Assembly: GCF_014898815.1 (NCBI RefSeq)
Contig: NW_026515521.1
Span: forward strand, 1-64,000
DNA from: Panonychus citri
Lineage: Eukaryota; Arthropoda; Arachnida; Trombidiformes; Tetranychidae
Direction: 5' to 3'
Length of the DNA: 64,000 nucleotides
Within the stretch, counting starts at the first letter, position 1; every line of letters starts with the position of its first letter. The position numbers and the translations under genes were made by a program. The notes under the pieces were generated by a model. It had not been told where the DNA came from. It saw nothing but the letters and a program-made list of their open reading frames with translations, and made no database searches. Positions 13,509 to 25,138 of this stretch are shown piece by piece.

Positions 13509-14593
13509 ATGTTTTCGATTTTATTGAACATTGGATTAACTTTTCTTTTAATTTCGTTTATCGGTTCGACTTGTTTGACACCTTCGATTCCCGAAGGAGG
13601 ATTTTTTCTTACCTGTGGAACTATTCCTGGGGCAGTTTGTCAAGTTCGATGTCGAACAAGTGATAAAGTTCTGCAAAAGAAGTGTACCGATAATGGAAAT
13701 TGGGTCGGCGATGAATTCGTTTGTCAAGGTTTGGTCAAAGATTATTGTCGATTCGATGAACATTTTGATCTGTTTTTTAATCTTTTTTGTTTATTTTGCA
13801 GATTCGAGTGAAGATTTGTGCAGGACGAATCTTAAAGTTCCAACTAATGGCCTGATTATCGGTGAATGTAGCAACACAGTCGGATCGGTTTGTAATTTCA
13901 AGTGTAATCCCGATTACAAGTTGATCGGCGCGGCTCAAGTTTACTGCTTAGGATCAGTTTGGTCCTCGAAAGAGCCAAGTTGCGAGAAAAGTTCTGACAC
14001 TAATAAAAATAGTTCATCATTGAAATGCCAAGCCTTGCGTTCAAATCCTGATGGTTTCATGGAAGGTGCTTGCTACCAAGGAGCACCCGTTGGGTCCATT
14101 TGTTATTTCGGCTGTTCAACTGGTGCTACGATCAATGGTTCATCGTCAACTATTTGCTTGGCAAGCGGTAAATGGAGTTCAGACCCTCCTTCGTGCATTA
14201 AACCAACGACCCCAAGACCAAGGCCAAGTTCAACTAATTCCGTCTCGATAAAACCAATACTAACAACACCTAGACCGAAACCTGGTGACAAGAAACCGAC
14301 CTCATGCAGAGCGGTTCAGGATGTTAATAAAGGTAAACTTCGTGGTAACTGTCAACCGGGAGTCATTGGCTCATCTTGTTCAGTTACATGTTCTTATGGA
14401 TATTACCTAACAAATGGTTCGAGTACAGTTACATGTCTAAACAATGGACAATGGTCAGCAAATTTAGGAATTTGCAATCGTAAGTACACTTAGATTTAAT
14501 CGAATCGATTTCTCCGATTGATCATTAATTGAGTGAACCACTTTTTCTCATTCAGGTGTAAAATATCTTCTAGTTCGTACTTGGTATTGGTAA
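13509..14593 (+). CDS. secreted sushi (CCP)-domain protein
   Basis: Three exons, 13509-13728, 13802-14479 and 14556-14593, total 936 nt (311 aa). Junctions are CAAG|GTTTGG, TTGCAG|ATTCG, AATC|GTAAGT and TTCAG|GTGTA. The start gives a hydrophobic signal peptide (ILLNIGLTFLLISFIGSTC). Four Cys-rich modules of about 60 residues follow the sushi pattern of four cysteines with a late Trp before the last Cys (GNWVGDEFVC, GSVWSSKEPSC, GKWSSDPPSC, GQWSANLGIC). A Pro/Thr/Ser-rich linker (TTPRPRP and similar) separates modules three and four. The protein is probably extracellular and mediates protein-protein contacts. No enzymatic domain is visible, and its partner and pathway are unknown. It is convergent with eIF5A, and a decayed copy of its 3' end occurs in each downstream array unit. 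Confidence 0.85.
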
Positions 14594-14718
14594 ATGAATT
14601 CCAATCAATTTATTTCAGCTGATTGACCAAAAAAACTTTCGAATCGAAAAGATTAAACACAATTTCGATAGTTCAATCTAGTTCCACTAGTGTTTTCGAA
14701 TGAAAAATTTGTATTATC

Positions 14719-14724
14719 AATAAA
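14719..14724 (+). promoter_or_regulatory. poly(A) signal of sushi gene
   Basis: An AATAAA hexamer lies 126 bases past the stop codon at 14593, before the convergent eIF5A gene. Confidence 0.5.
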
Positions 14725-15121
14725 CTTCAGAGAAATAGTTGATCACTTGAGGATTAAATTGTCAATTAGAATGTAAAGTTTTTCGGTGTTGATTGTTTTT
14801 CGAGAACCAGTGCCATCTATTGATCGAAAATGAAACTAATTTGTGTCTACCAATTCAAATGGAAATTCAAAAATATCTCAACACAACAATAATGGAGAGT
14901 CAGGTCAAAGGGTAATTGTTGTTGTTGTTGTGTGAGATTTGCTAATAAAGTTGACAAAATTTTCTGTATTATTATAGGTATTTATTTGACCTTTAATTGT
15001 GGTTTAAACTTTTAAATGGTTTTTCCAATTTAAACGAGTGTGTTTTGTTGTTTTGTTTCTTTGTTTATCAAAATCAAACTCATGTAATCTATTTTTGGAT
15101 GATTACAATTTATTAATTGAA

Positions 15122-15883
15122 TTAATTGTTTGCATTCTTGCAAGCAATGATTGCTTCTTCATTAACAGCAGACATAACAGTGACAATGACAGTTGTATCT
15201 TCTTTGCCAAACTCTTCACTGATCTTGGTACCAAGTTCACCTCAGGCAATCGTAAATCATCTCGGTGTCTCCCTTTTCAGTCATTAATGAACAAAAACCG
15301 TCATCACTAATATCAAGTAGTGTATAATCGTTACGTGAAACATTGGGAACGTCAATATTGTGAGTGGATGGGCAAAGATCTTCATACTTCTTACCAGTGA
15401 AGATATCGATCCCGACAAGATGAACCTGTGAAAATAATGGAAGAAAAAAAAAAGAGTCAGAGAGAGAGAGATAGAAAGAAAGAGAGAAAGAGAAAAACCA
15501 TTTAGAATCAAGATTAACACGTATCAATAGGATGGATTTTTCTCCTCGAGATAAAATAGTCAAAGATACTAAGATGTATCAGCGTATGTATGTAGGCGGA
15601 TGGAGACAACACAATTACTCAAAGATATCTAAACACTATACAAATGGTCGGGGAAAAGGTGACGCTAGAAAAAATTGAATGACTAATAGAATAGAATAGA
15701 GAACATGTGCTTTACCTTTGCATGTCCGTGTTTTCCAGTCTTGGATGTACTCATCTCCATGACTTTACAGGGTCGAGCTTTAATCATAACAAAACCATTT
15801 TTTCGAAGAGAAGAACATTGAACCGGATAGGTAGCAGAAGCACCAGCTGAGGCACCAACGAACTCATGGTCATCACCTTCCAT
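15122..15883 (-). CDS. eIF5A: translation factor eIF5A, canonical, with two 1-nt frame breaks
   Basis: Exon 1 (15883-15716) encodes 56 residues that keep the intact hypusine loop STSKTGKHGHAK; the TGKHG lysine is the residue converted to hypusine. Exon 2 (15425-15122) starts VHLVGIDIFTGKKYED and carries the C-terminal OB-fold. eIF5A relieves ribosome stalling at polyproline and other difficult sequences and helps termination. The reading frame breaks twice in exon 2, near 15263 and near 15240. Each break behaves as one missing base (the second as GGG shortened to GG). Past these points the frame again gives the family's RLPEG-type sequence and a normal end. Exon 2 is 304 nt and would be in phase with two more bases. 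Because eIF5A is essential and the rest is well conserved, sequencing error is as likely as decay. It has an in-phase intron at the same site as the four downstream paralogues. Confidence 0.85.
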
Positions 15884-15942
15884 TTGAAATAAAGAAATAT
15901 AAAGTAGTTCGGATAGAAACACTTAATGAAAAAAGAATTGAT

Positions 15943-16180
15943 TTAAAAAAAAAAGGAGAAGATGGAGAAAAGACACAGTGAAAAAGGCCCAAAACGAGTG
16001 AGAGAGAGACACCGATAGAGAGAGTGAGTGAGAGAGTCACCGAAAAGGGAGAAGAAATAAAAGAGGAATGGCACAGAGATGGAGATAGAAGGAAGAAGAA
16101 GAAGAGAAAAAGAGGAAGATAAGAAGAAAGTAAAGAGCAGAAAAGCTACTGACAAAGGAACAAAATGTTTAGCAAAAGAT
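15943..16180. repeat. purine-rich low-complexity tract
   Basis: A long run dominated by A and G on the plus strand lies directly upstream of the eIF5A start (GA-rich from about 15950 to 16165). It could be the eIF5A promoter and 5' leader read on the opposite strand as a pyrimidine tract. ORFs across it are composition artefacts. Confidence 0.5.
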
Positions 16181-16274
16181 GAGAAAACCAGAAAACGATT
16201 TCCGTTTTCATCGCCATGGAAACGGAAGTTACTTGTGCATCGTCATCAAGGTTCATTCTTATTGGATGAGATTC

Positions 16275-18764
16275 TTATGTTATGGGAGGTGGAATAAACT
16301 TTTGGTGGGAAATTTGATTCGCTTTTGTCAATTTATCGAAATTATTGTTTCGAATTATCTCTTCTGAGATCGCACAAAGTGTCCGGTAGATTATTTTAAA
16401 TGTTGGCCGATGATTTGGTTTCTTGTTCCAACAGATTTTCATCAGTGAATAAACTGAAGTTGGAATGTTTTCCGGTGGTGAGAGTATATTTCCATCCATG
16501 ATAAATGTGACCACTTCTTCATGGTTCATTCCATAATATGGTTGTAAGGCGAAGGAAAATTTCCCATAAAACTATTCCGAAAGCCCAAACATCCGATTCA
16601 ATGGTAAATTTGTTGAACATTATTGATTCGATTGGCATCCATCTGATTGGCATTGCATCTTCATCGTTTCCTTTATAATAATTGTTTGAGTGAATTTTCT
16701 GTGATAAACCAAAATCGGCAATTTTAACAATCATATTCTCATTGACTAGACAATTTCGAGTGGCCAGATCACGATGGACAAATTTACGATCTGAAAGGTA
16801 AACCATTCCACAAGCAATTTGGGCACTTATGTTTACCAAATCAAGAGGTGATAAACGTAATGGATCTTGATATGAACCAATTTCAGGTCCACGAATAATA
16901 TAATTTGATGGTGAATGTGATCGTAGAAATTTGTTCAGATCACCTTTACCAAGATACTCGAATAGTAGACACATTGGTTTACCTATGGCACAAACACCCA
17001 AGAGTTTGACGATATTTGGATGATCAAATTCAGCCATTACACAGGCTTCACGTTCGAAGTCACTTTGGACATCTTCCGATGCGTCTTCTTTCAACATCTT
17101 CACAGCGACCATAGTAAACTCTTCACCTTTGATTATCCCTGGAACTTTAGCCTAAGAACGAAAAGAAAAGAACAAAAGTTAATCCAATGATTTTCCACGT
17201 TCAAAATGACCTGAGGGGAATAAAACTCACTTGGAAGACTCGACCGAAAGCTCCTTGGCCAATATCTTTTATGTAGATTATATCATTTCTTGGATATTCA
17301 AGAGCTTCTAATTTCGGGTTTAACTTAACTGTCGTACAATGGTAAGCAAAATTTGACGGTAATTTGTATAAATCGATCTCTACATTATCGGTTAGATTTG
17401 AATTGTATCCACGACGACGATATTTAACTATTCGGTAGCAAATAGCAGCAATTACCATTAACAAAATGAGTGCAATTAAGGCGGCAGAGCTAACTAATAA
17501 TAGAAATGTTGAATTGGCAAAATTTTGGAAAGAAGTGTTCGAATATGGATTGGAATTGATCAATTGAAAATTAGTCGTATTTTCTGTATTAAAAAAGAAG
17601 AAGAAAAAATTAACAAGCAATTAGTTTGATAATCTCGAGAAGAATTAAGGAGGAAAAAACGAAATTAACAAGACAATTCACTTCTAATTGCAACAATTAC
17701 CCAAATTTACAAAATTCCCCATAAACTAATAGTCTGTGCTTAGCTTTCAATCAACTGGATTAATTTAAATTGATTGTTATTACTAATTGTTTGTTCAGTT
17801 GCAAACACAATGCAACAAACATCACAGACTGACATGTTAATTGGTGTAAATTTGAGTTAATTGTCAAGCGAAATGAATTTTTCTCTTGAGAATCAATGGT
17901 GTTAACTGTTAATTGATTTACAACTGAACAATTAAAGCGATTACAATTAGTCAACTTACTGCAAACAGGTATGTTACAATGTTCCCACCGTACCCTTGGA
18001 TCGATGGTGTAACACCAGGGTTGAGGTTCTTCCCCGCCGGCGTTGCGACAATGATTTTCCGAGTTCAAAATCTCGGGAAAAATGGGCGGAGGTCGATTGT
18101 GATTATGAGGTTCCTGTGAGTCCCACCGTTGACATGGAATACCCGTTTTGGTCCTATCCACATTACCCTGATAAAATCGACCTCGACCCTTAATACAATC
18201 ATATGTAACCTCTTCCGGTTTAATTTGGGTAAGATGGGAAATTGAGCAATCAGGATTAGTTTTGTTCTCATGGCTTGGTAATAGATCACAATCAGGTAAT
18301 CGAAAATGTCCTCGAGCCTTAAAATAAACTCCACGTTGTTTATTATCTTCAATAAGTGCCCATTGATTATAACAGAAAAGCTCCTTAACGGCCACACAAT
18401 CTTCACGGCAAAGTGGCTTAGGTATCACAGGTAAAACACCATAATCACATGAAGGGAAAGCATAATTACAAAGTAATACCTCAGCCGCACCTTTACATGG
18501 TTCCATCAGCGGCGAAACCATTTCAGACCAAAGGCTTGTGGTGATTTGTTCATTCAGATAAATTAGAGATCCGCTTTCATCGGTAGTGTAATTTGAGTAA
18601 ACAAAACGACCTTTTAAATATTTTTCGCAAATTTTACCAGAATAAGGGGCACAAAAGCTTTTCATGGGTTCATCGTTCATCGCCATGGTCACCAAAGAAG
18701 GAGATGGATAATAAAGGGAATCATCTAGACCACTATTCTTACTTGAAGATGATTGAGTCGACAT
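16275..18764 (-). CDS. Ror: Ror-type receptor tyrosine kinase, one 2-nt frame break
   Basis: Three exons are seen: 18764-17960, 17583-17231 and 17151-16275. Order of domains: Frizzled-type Cys-rich domain (residues about 35-165), kringle (about 180-265, ending WEHCNIPVC), a transmembrane segment (LVSSAALIALILLMVIAAIC), then the kinase. Kinase motifs are GQGAFGRVF, VAVKML, HRDLATRNCLV, DFGLS and RWMPIES. Ror receptors bind Wnt ligands and act in planar polarity and neural development. No Ig domain is seen before the CRD; Drosophila Ror also lacks one. The ATG at 18764 gives no signal peptide, so a signal-coding exon probably lies upstream. Near 16553 the frame breaks inside the conserved LWEIFS segment. 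Two extra bases (probably TC) would restore the frame into QPYYGMNHEEVV and the stop at 16275. A 17.7-17.96 kb intron separates the kringle and TM exons. Confidence 0.85.
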
Positions 18765-20021
18765 TTTGTTGCGAGAAAAACAAAATGTTCTGATTCTAAA
18801 TTAACTTAATTTACTACACAGAGAGTGAGAGAGATGAAGAAAGCATCATGAACACAACCATTAATCGTCTCTTGGTTTTCTCATTCCATCCTAAGATTTA
18901 TGGGGTAACCTGGATAAGATAATGAATGAAGAATAAACAAATTAACTGGTGTTGATTGAGATTCATTTTTCTTTTTCACAGAAAATGTCACCAAATGAAT
19001 TTAGGGAATCAGCCGAAAGAGCAACAATTGAGACAAATAGACACAAACACAGAGAAAGAGGGAAGAAGAGATGAAATTAATCGGCTCGGAGGTCAGATTA
19101 ATATCACAAGAGAATATCAGTTTATCAATTGTTCTATGGAAAGTCTTCTGTGCGCATCAAGAGTGGAACAATATGCTTGCCCCCGGTGGAAAGTTTTTCT
19201 CCTCTGACAAAGAGAGAAAGAGAAAGAAAGAGAGAGAGAGAGAGAGAGAAAAGAAAACTCGTAATCTTTCAATTGACAACAAAATGACAATAACAGTAAA
19301 TCATATGGCCAAGTGAGAGAGGAAAAAACTGCAAAAGCAACAGAGGAAATTGGAACTGTAAACAAACCATCGAAATTATCAAATTGACCAAATCAAACTG
19401 ATCACAATTAAGATTAACCAACAAGATTAACCCAAAGGTCTACGCCCTGTAAGCACAAAGGAAAGAGACACAAAACAATTGGTCCAAATTTCTATTGATA
19501 TTGTTGTTCCCAAATCTCAAATAGTATAACAAAGTAAATCACTAAAGAGTATTGATTATCACTTGAAGAACACAAATTAACAGGGAAATCGAGAAAACGA
19601 AAACAATTAAAACGGTAGAACAATTAATTAACCAGAAGAAGAAAAAGTAACTGTAAATGATCGTAAATGGTAAACATTAGCATGAGAAGTAAAGATGAAG
19701 AGAGAATCAGAGAAGATGAAGAAAAACCAGAAAAAAAAGAAAATCGAATTTACCTTTTTTTCTATTCTAGTGATTCCATTTGTAGACGGAAGTATTTAAT
19801 TAGAAAGTTTATTCCCATTAAAATGAACAATTAGTTGATTGTTGGGCGAAGTAGAAAACAAATTGTACTGGAAATTGTATTTAGATTTACTTGTGAATGG
19901 CCAATGGACAAAGATGGCGGAGTTACATCAATAAAGAGCAACTGTTAACTGGGAGAGAAAGAGAAAGAGAGAGAGGAAGATGTTTATAGATGAGAGAGAG
20001 AGAAAAATTCATCAATGGATT
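18765..20021. other. Ror upstream region, no gene resolved
   Basis: No supported coding exon. It should contain the Ror promoter and possibly its signal-peptide exon. A GA-rich tract and adjoining words at 19206-19290 recur at 22788-22850 and 25562-25625, at the joints between array units, showing that the array arose next to this sequence. Confidence 0.45.
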
Positions 20022-20164
20022 AAATGATCTGATTTTATGAATGAATTTACTATTGATGCGATTTTCTTTTTTATGAGAGTTAAATTAACTTTTAATTAGA
20101 AAATCAATATATTAGAATATTAGATCAGAAGAAAATTTTAATGATATAAGGTAATTACTTCGTG

Positions 20165-20270
20165 GTGATTGGTCACCTTGTTCATTAGCATATTCTTATG
20201 GCTACTATTCAATTATGGACAATGGTCAACAGTTTTGCAATTGTGTAATCGTGAATTTTACTTATTAATT
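20165..20270 (+). pseudogene. relic of sushi-gene last domain, unit A
   Basis: The stretch around TTCTTATGGCTACTA and GGACAATGGTCA, ending in TTTGCAATTGTGTAATCG, resembles the end of the sushi gene (14390-14485: TTCTTATGGATATTA, GGACAATGGTCAGC, TTTGCAATCGTAAG). It has lost internal sequence and the frame. Equivalent relics are at about 22935-23040 (unit B) and 25710-25810 (unit C). No function is expected. It is useful as evidence that the duplicated segment began inside the sushi gene. Confidence 0.6.
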
Positions 20271-21754
20271 ATCGATTGAATTAATTTCCCCAGCTAAAAG
20301 TTTTTTTTCATTTCGATCTTGACATTTGTAACTATTAGCATGTTCGATTAGTTTTCATTTACTATCATCCAACTAGAACTTTTCACAAATTCGAAACACT
20401 ATAGAAATTCTTTCGATCGTTAAGAAAATCTATCAATATATTAACTTGTAATTCATTAAAGCAATACGATTGATTCCGTTATTGTGCGTTCGAAGACTGA
20501 ACTTTTATTTAATTTGAATACACTACTATGTACTTTGCGTCTTTTTCACTTAGAACTTACAGTTCGAGAATAAGTCCAATTTATTGATCAATAGTTAATC
20601 AATTAAACAGAGTAGTGCAGATGTAGAAAACAAATGTAGATTGTACTAATTAATGATCACAATTAAATCCAAAGTTTGTATCAATAAATTTGCGAGCTCC
20701 AATTCCATCTATCGGTTGTAATTAGAGTTAACTTTTACTTGTCAATCAAAATTTTAAATGATCAAATGCAAATGTACTTGCAACGTGTTTATCAGTTAAT
20801 CATGTTATTTGACAATTAATCGAGTCACAATTACCAATTAAATATTATGACCAATACTCATGCCAACTTCTCATTTGTTTGTCCAGAATGAACTAGTTTC
20901 AAATTTTCTGTCAATAGAGATTAATGTAAATCTATTAGATTTCTGATGAAATTGATTCACTCATTGATTCTGACTAATTGAAATTGTATCGTTAAAAACC
21001 CCCTAATGGTGATGATTATTTGTGTTAAATTGAAGGCTAAACGGTAAAAAAACTCAATTTAAATCAATATTCCCATTACAACAATCTAATTGTAAGTATT
21101 AATACTATCAGACCTCATTTATGACCTTAGAAACACTTTCACAATCAGAACTGATTGATTAATCACTTTGATCATATCAACCTAAGAGAATCTAATCTTG
21201 AGACTCGAGTGGTATTAACTTTCATCCTTCTATGTCTTTTACTCTCTCATTTACTAATGAGCTTCATTAATTAAGCACCTCGACCAGACAAAGAAATCAG
21301 GATAGGCACGTGAGTGAAAATGTTCTATTGAAAAATTGGTTTCTCTTCCAAATCTTTGAGTATCAATTTTGATCACCTTCTGTCTCTCTCACTATTATTG
21401 CATTACCTTTTCAATTATCTTAGAATAGTTTTATTTTCATATCCTGACGATATCAGTCCGCTTACCGATGGACCAAACCGATTGAACAATATGATAAACA
21501 TGTGAGATGAAATCTTTGAGTCTAAGTTACTGTATCTTAATCAAAGAAGTTACAATCAATTGATTGTCACTTAAGCCAAAGTATTGGGTAAATAATGAAT
21601 GTTGTTTATTTGTAATTCTCGCAATGAGCTTTAAAACCCGATTATTTATCAATAGAATTCATTTAAAACATATTAATACTTCATGTAATGGAAACTCAGT
21701 GCACTTCGAACTGTCCATTGACGAAAATTAATCATATCATTTTGATTATAAGTT

Positions 21755-22369
21755 TCAACTGTATGTTTTACAACGAACGATTTCTTCTTCGCCCAAAGCG
21801 GATAAAACAGTAACTGAAATTGTTTTAAGTTCGTCCAAAAACTTTTGCAAATTGGTACCAAGTTCACCCGCAGGCAATCGTATATCCACTCGAGTTTCTC
21901 CCTTGTCATCCATTAACACACAATAACCTTCTTCAATGCTAACTAGTTCGTACTCTTTGTCTGAAACTACAGCAATAGTAATCATTTCAGTTAGAGAGCA
22001 GAAATCATCATGATTATCGCCATTGAAAATATCCTCTCCTTTAATATGAATCTGAGAATTAAAAAAGAGTCAAAGTATTAATATGAATAATTGTGTTAAT
22101 ATTAATATTTTTTACTGATTCGTAATAAAAGATATTTTTGATTAGGTGAAAAGAGAAGAAAAAAATCGATTAATTTGACAACTGAATTAAATTTGAAAAA
22201 TTATTCTCACCTTTTCCTCTCCGTCTTCCCCAGTTTCGGTACTTATTTCCATGACTTTACATGGTCGACCATCAATAATCACAATATCGGACTGTTTAAC
22301 AGCAGAACATCCAATCGGATATGTTAACTCACGAGTCGTAAATGAACTATCATCTTGTTCAAAATCCAT
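21755..22369 (-). CDS. eIF5A-like paralogue, unit A, hypusine Lys replaced
   Basis: Exon 1 (22369-22211, 53 codons) and exon 2 (22051-21755, 99 codons with stop) join with no frameshift (EEK|IHIKGEDIF), giving 151 aa. Both eIF5A domains are recognisable (YPIGCSAVKQSD, GRPCKVMEIST, RLPAGELGTNL, ISVTVLSA). The hypusine loop reads STETGEDGEEK where canonical eIF5A has STSKTGKHGHAK: one residue is lost and the modified Lys aligns with Glu. By family knowledge it cannot be hypusinated, so an ordinary elongation role is unlikely. The reading frame and splice sites are nevertheless kept, suggesting either a new role or recent origin. The intron position equals that of eIF5A, so this is a DNA-level duplicate and not a retrocopy. 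Confidence 0.83.
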
Positions 22370-24526
22370 TTCGTATAAAACAAAGCAGTTCAATCACTTA
22401 TTCATAACAGAGTAGAATTGAAAACGAAAAAACTTTCAATTTATTGATACATTTGAAGAATGAGAGTAAAGGGAGCAACAGAGGAGAGAGAGGTAAATTT
22501 TCCAGGTAAAATAACGACACTTTCATCCTTTTCTTTTCCTGCCTTAATCAGATATCTCTTGTTCAATGTAAGTGATCAAATAATTAGATAAATTGTTTCC
22601 TGAAGATTAAAGAAGTGAATCAATTGCATCATAGTGAGATCATCAGAGCTTCTATTGAAAATATTAACAATAACTACAGTAGTGTTTCGAAGTCAAGAGT
22701 TAGAGAAAAAGGAAGCGGAAACAGAAGAATGAGAATAGGAAAATGAGATGAAACGAGAAACTTTTAATTAGATGGATTAACGTATGACAAAGAGAGAAAG
22801 AGAAAGAGAGAGAGAAAAGAAAACTCGTAATCTTTCAATTGACAACAAAATGACAATTATTACAATGATCTGATTTTATGAATGAATTTACTATTGACGC
22901 GAGAAAATTTTAATGATATAAGGTAATTACTTCGTGGTGATTGGTCACCTTGTTCATTAGCATATTCTTATGGCTACTATTCAATTATGGACAATGGTCA
23001 ACAGTTTTGCAATTGTGTAATCGTGAATTTTACTTATTAATTATCGATTGAATTAATTTCCCCAGCTAAAAGTTTTTTTCATTTCGATCTTGACATTTGT
23101 AACTATTAGCATGTTCGATTAGTTTTCATTTACTATCATCCAACTAGAACTTTTCACAAATTCGAAACACTATAGAAATTCTTTCGATCGTTAAGAAAAT
23201 CTATCAATATATTAACTTAATTCATTAAAGCAATACGATTGATTCCGTTATTGTGCGTTCGAAGATTGAACTTTTATTTAATTTGAATACACTACTATGT
23301 ACTTTGCGTCTTTTCACTTAGAACTTACAGTTCGAGAATAAGTCAATTTATTGATCAATAGTTAATCAATTAAACAGAGTAGTGCAGATGTAGAAAACAA
23401 ATGTAGATTGTACTAATTAATGATCACAATTAAATCCAAAGTTTGTATCAATAAATTTGCGAGCTCCAATTCCATCTATCGGTTGTAATTAGAGTTAACT
23501 TTTACTTGTCAATCAAAATTTTAAATGATCAAATGCAAATGTACTTGCAACGTGTTTATCAGTTAATCATGTTATTTGACAATTAATCGAGTCACAATTA
23601 CCAATTAAATATTATGACCAATACTCATGCCAACTTCTCATTTGTTTGTCCAGAATGAACTAGTTTCAAATTTTCTGTCAATAGAGATTAATGTAAATCT
23701 ATTAGATTTCTGATGAAATTGATTCACTCATTGATTCTGACTAATTGAAATTGTATCGTTAAAAACCCCCTAATGGTGATGATTATTTGTGTTAAATTGA
23801 AGGCTAAACGGTAAAAAAACTCAATTTAAATCAATATTCCCATTACAACAATCTAATTGTAAGTATTAATACTATCAGACCTCATTTATGACCTTAGAAA
23901 CACTTTCACAATCAGAACTGATTGATTAATCACTTTGATCATATCAACCTAAGAGAATCTAATCTTGAGACTCGAGTGGTATTAACTTTCATCCTTCTAT
24001 GTCTTTTACTCTCTCATTTACTAATGAGCTTCATTAATTAAGCACCTCGACCAGACAAAGAAATCAGGATAGGCACGTGAGTGAAAAATGTTCTATTGAA
24101 AAATTGGTTTTCTCTTCCAAATCTTTGAGTATCAATTTTGATCACCTTCTCTGTCTCTCTCACTATTATTGCATTACCTTTTCAATTATCTTAGAATAGT
24201 TTTATTTTTCATATCCTGACGATATCAGTCCGCTTACCGATGGACCAAACCGATTGAACAATATGATAAACATGTGAGATGAAATCTTTGAGTCTAAGTT
24301 ACTGTATCTTAATCAAAGAAGTTACAATCAATTGATTGTCACTTAAGCCAAAGTATTGGGTAAATAATGAATGTTGTTTATTTGTAATTCTCGCAATGAG
24401 CTTTAAAACCCGATTATTTATCAATAGAATTCATTTAAAACATATTAATACTTCATGTAATGGAAACTCAGTGCACTTCGAACTGTCCATTGACGAAAAT
24501 TAATCATATCATTTTGATTATAAGTT

Positions 24527-25138
24527 TCAACTGTATGTTTTACAACGAACGATTTCTTCTTCGCCCAAAGCGGATAAAACAGTAACTGAAATTGTTTTAA
24601 GTTCGTCCAAAACTTTTGCAAATTGGTACCAAGTTCACCCGCAGGCAATCGTATATCCACTGAGTTTCTCCTTGTCATCCATTAACACACAATAACCTTC
24701 TTCAATGCTAACTAGTTCGTACTCTTTGTCTGAAACTACAGCAATAGTAATCATTTCAGTTAGAGAGCAGAAATCATCATGATTATCGCCATTGAAAATA
24801 TCCTCTCCTTTAATATGAATCTGAGAATTAAAAAAGAGTCAAAGTATTAATATGAATAATTGTGTTAATATTAATATTTTTTACTGATTCGTAATAAAAG
24901 ATATTTTTGATTAGGTGAAAAGAGAAGAAAAAAATCGATTAATTTGACAACTGAATTAAATTTGAAAAATTATTCTCACCTTTTCCTCTCCGTCTTCCCC
25001 AGTTTCGGTACTTATTTCCATGACTTTACATGGTCGACCATCAATAATCACAATATCGGACTGTTTAACAGCAGAACATCCAATCGGATATGTTAACTCA
25101 CGAGTCGTAAATGAACTATCATCTTGTTCAAAATCCAT
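24527..25138 (-). pseudogene. eIF5A-like paralogue, unit B, three 1-nt deletions
   Basis: This copy is nearly identical to unit A. Exon 1 (25138-24980) is intact. Exon 2 (24820-24527) has three single-base losses relative to A: near 24671 (CCC to CC), near 24662 (CTCGAG to CTGAG) and near 24612 (AAAAA to AAAA). Together they remove three bases but scramble the frame locally and shift it at QKF. If the deletions are real, the C-terminal domain is destroyed. If they are consensus errors, the gene encodes the same protein as unit A, including the Glu at the hypusine position. Confidence 0.7.

Noticed and set aside
16079..16297. ORF of Lys/Arg/Glu over a purine tract
   Set aside because: Amino-acid content simply mirrors the GA-rich DNA.
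19117..19365. Hydrophobic minus-strand ORF as the missing Ror signal peptide
   Set aside because: It overlaps a GA/CT tract that recurs at the array joints, and no donor leads in frame to the CRD exon.
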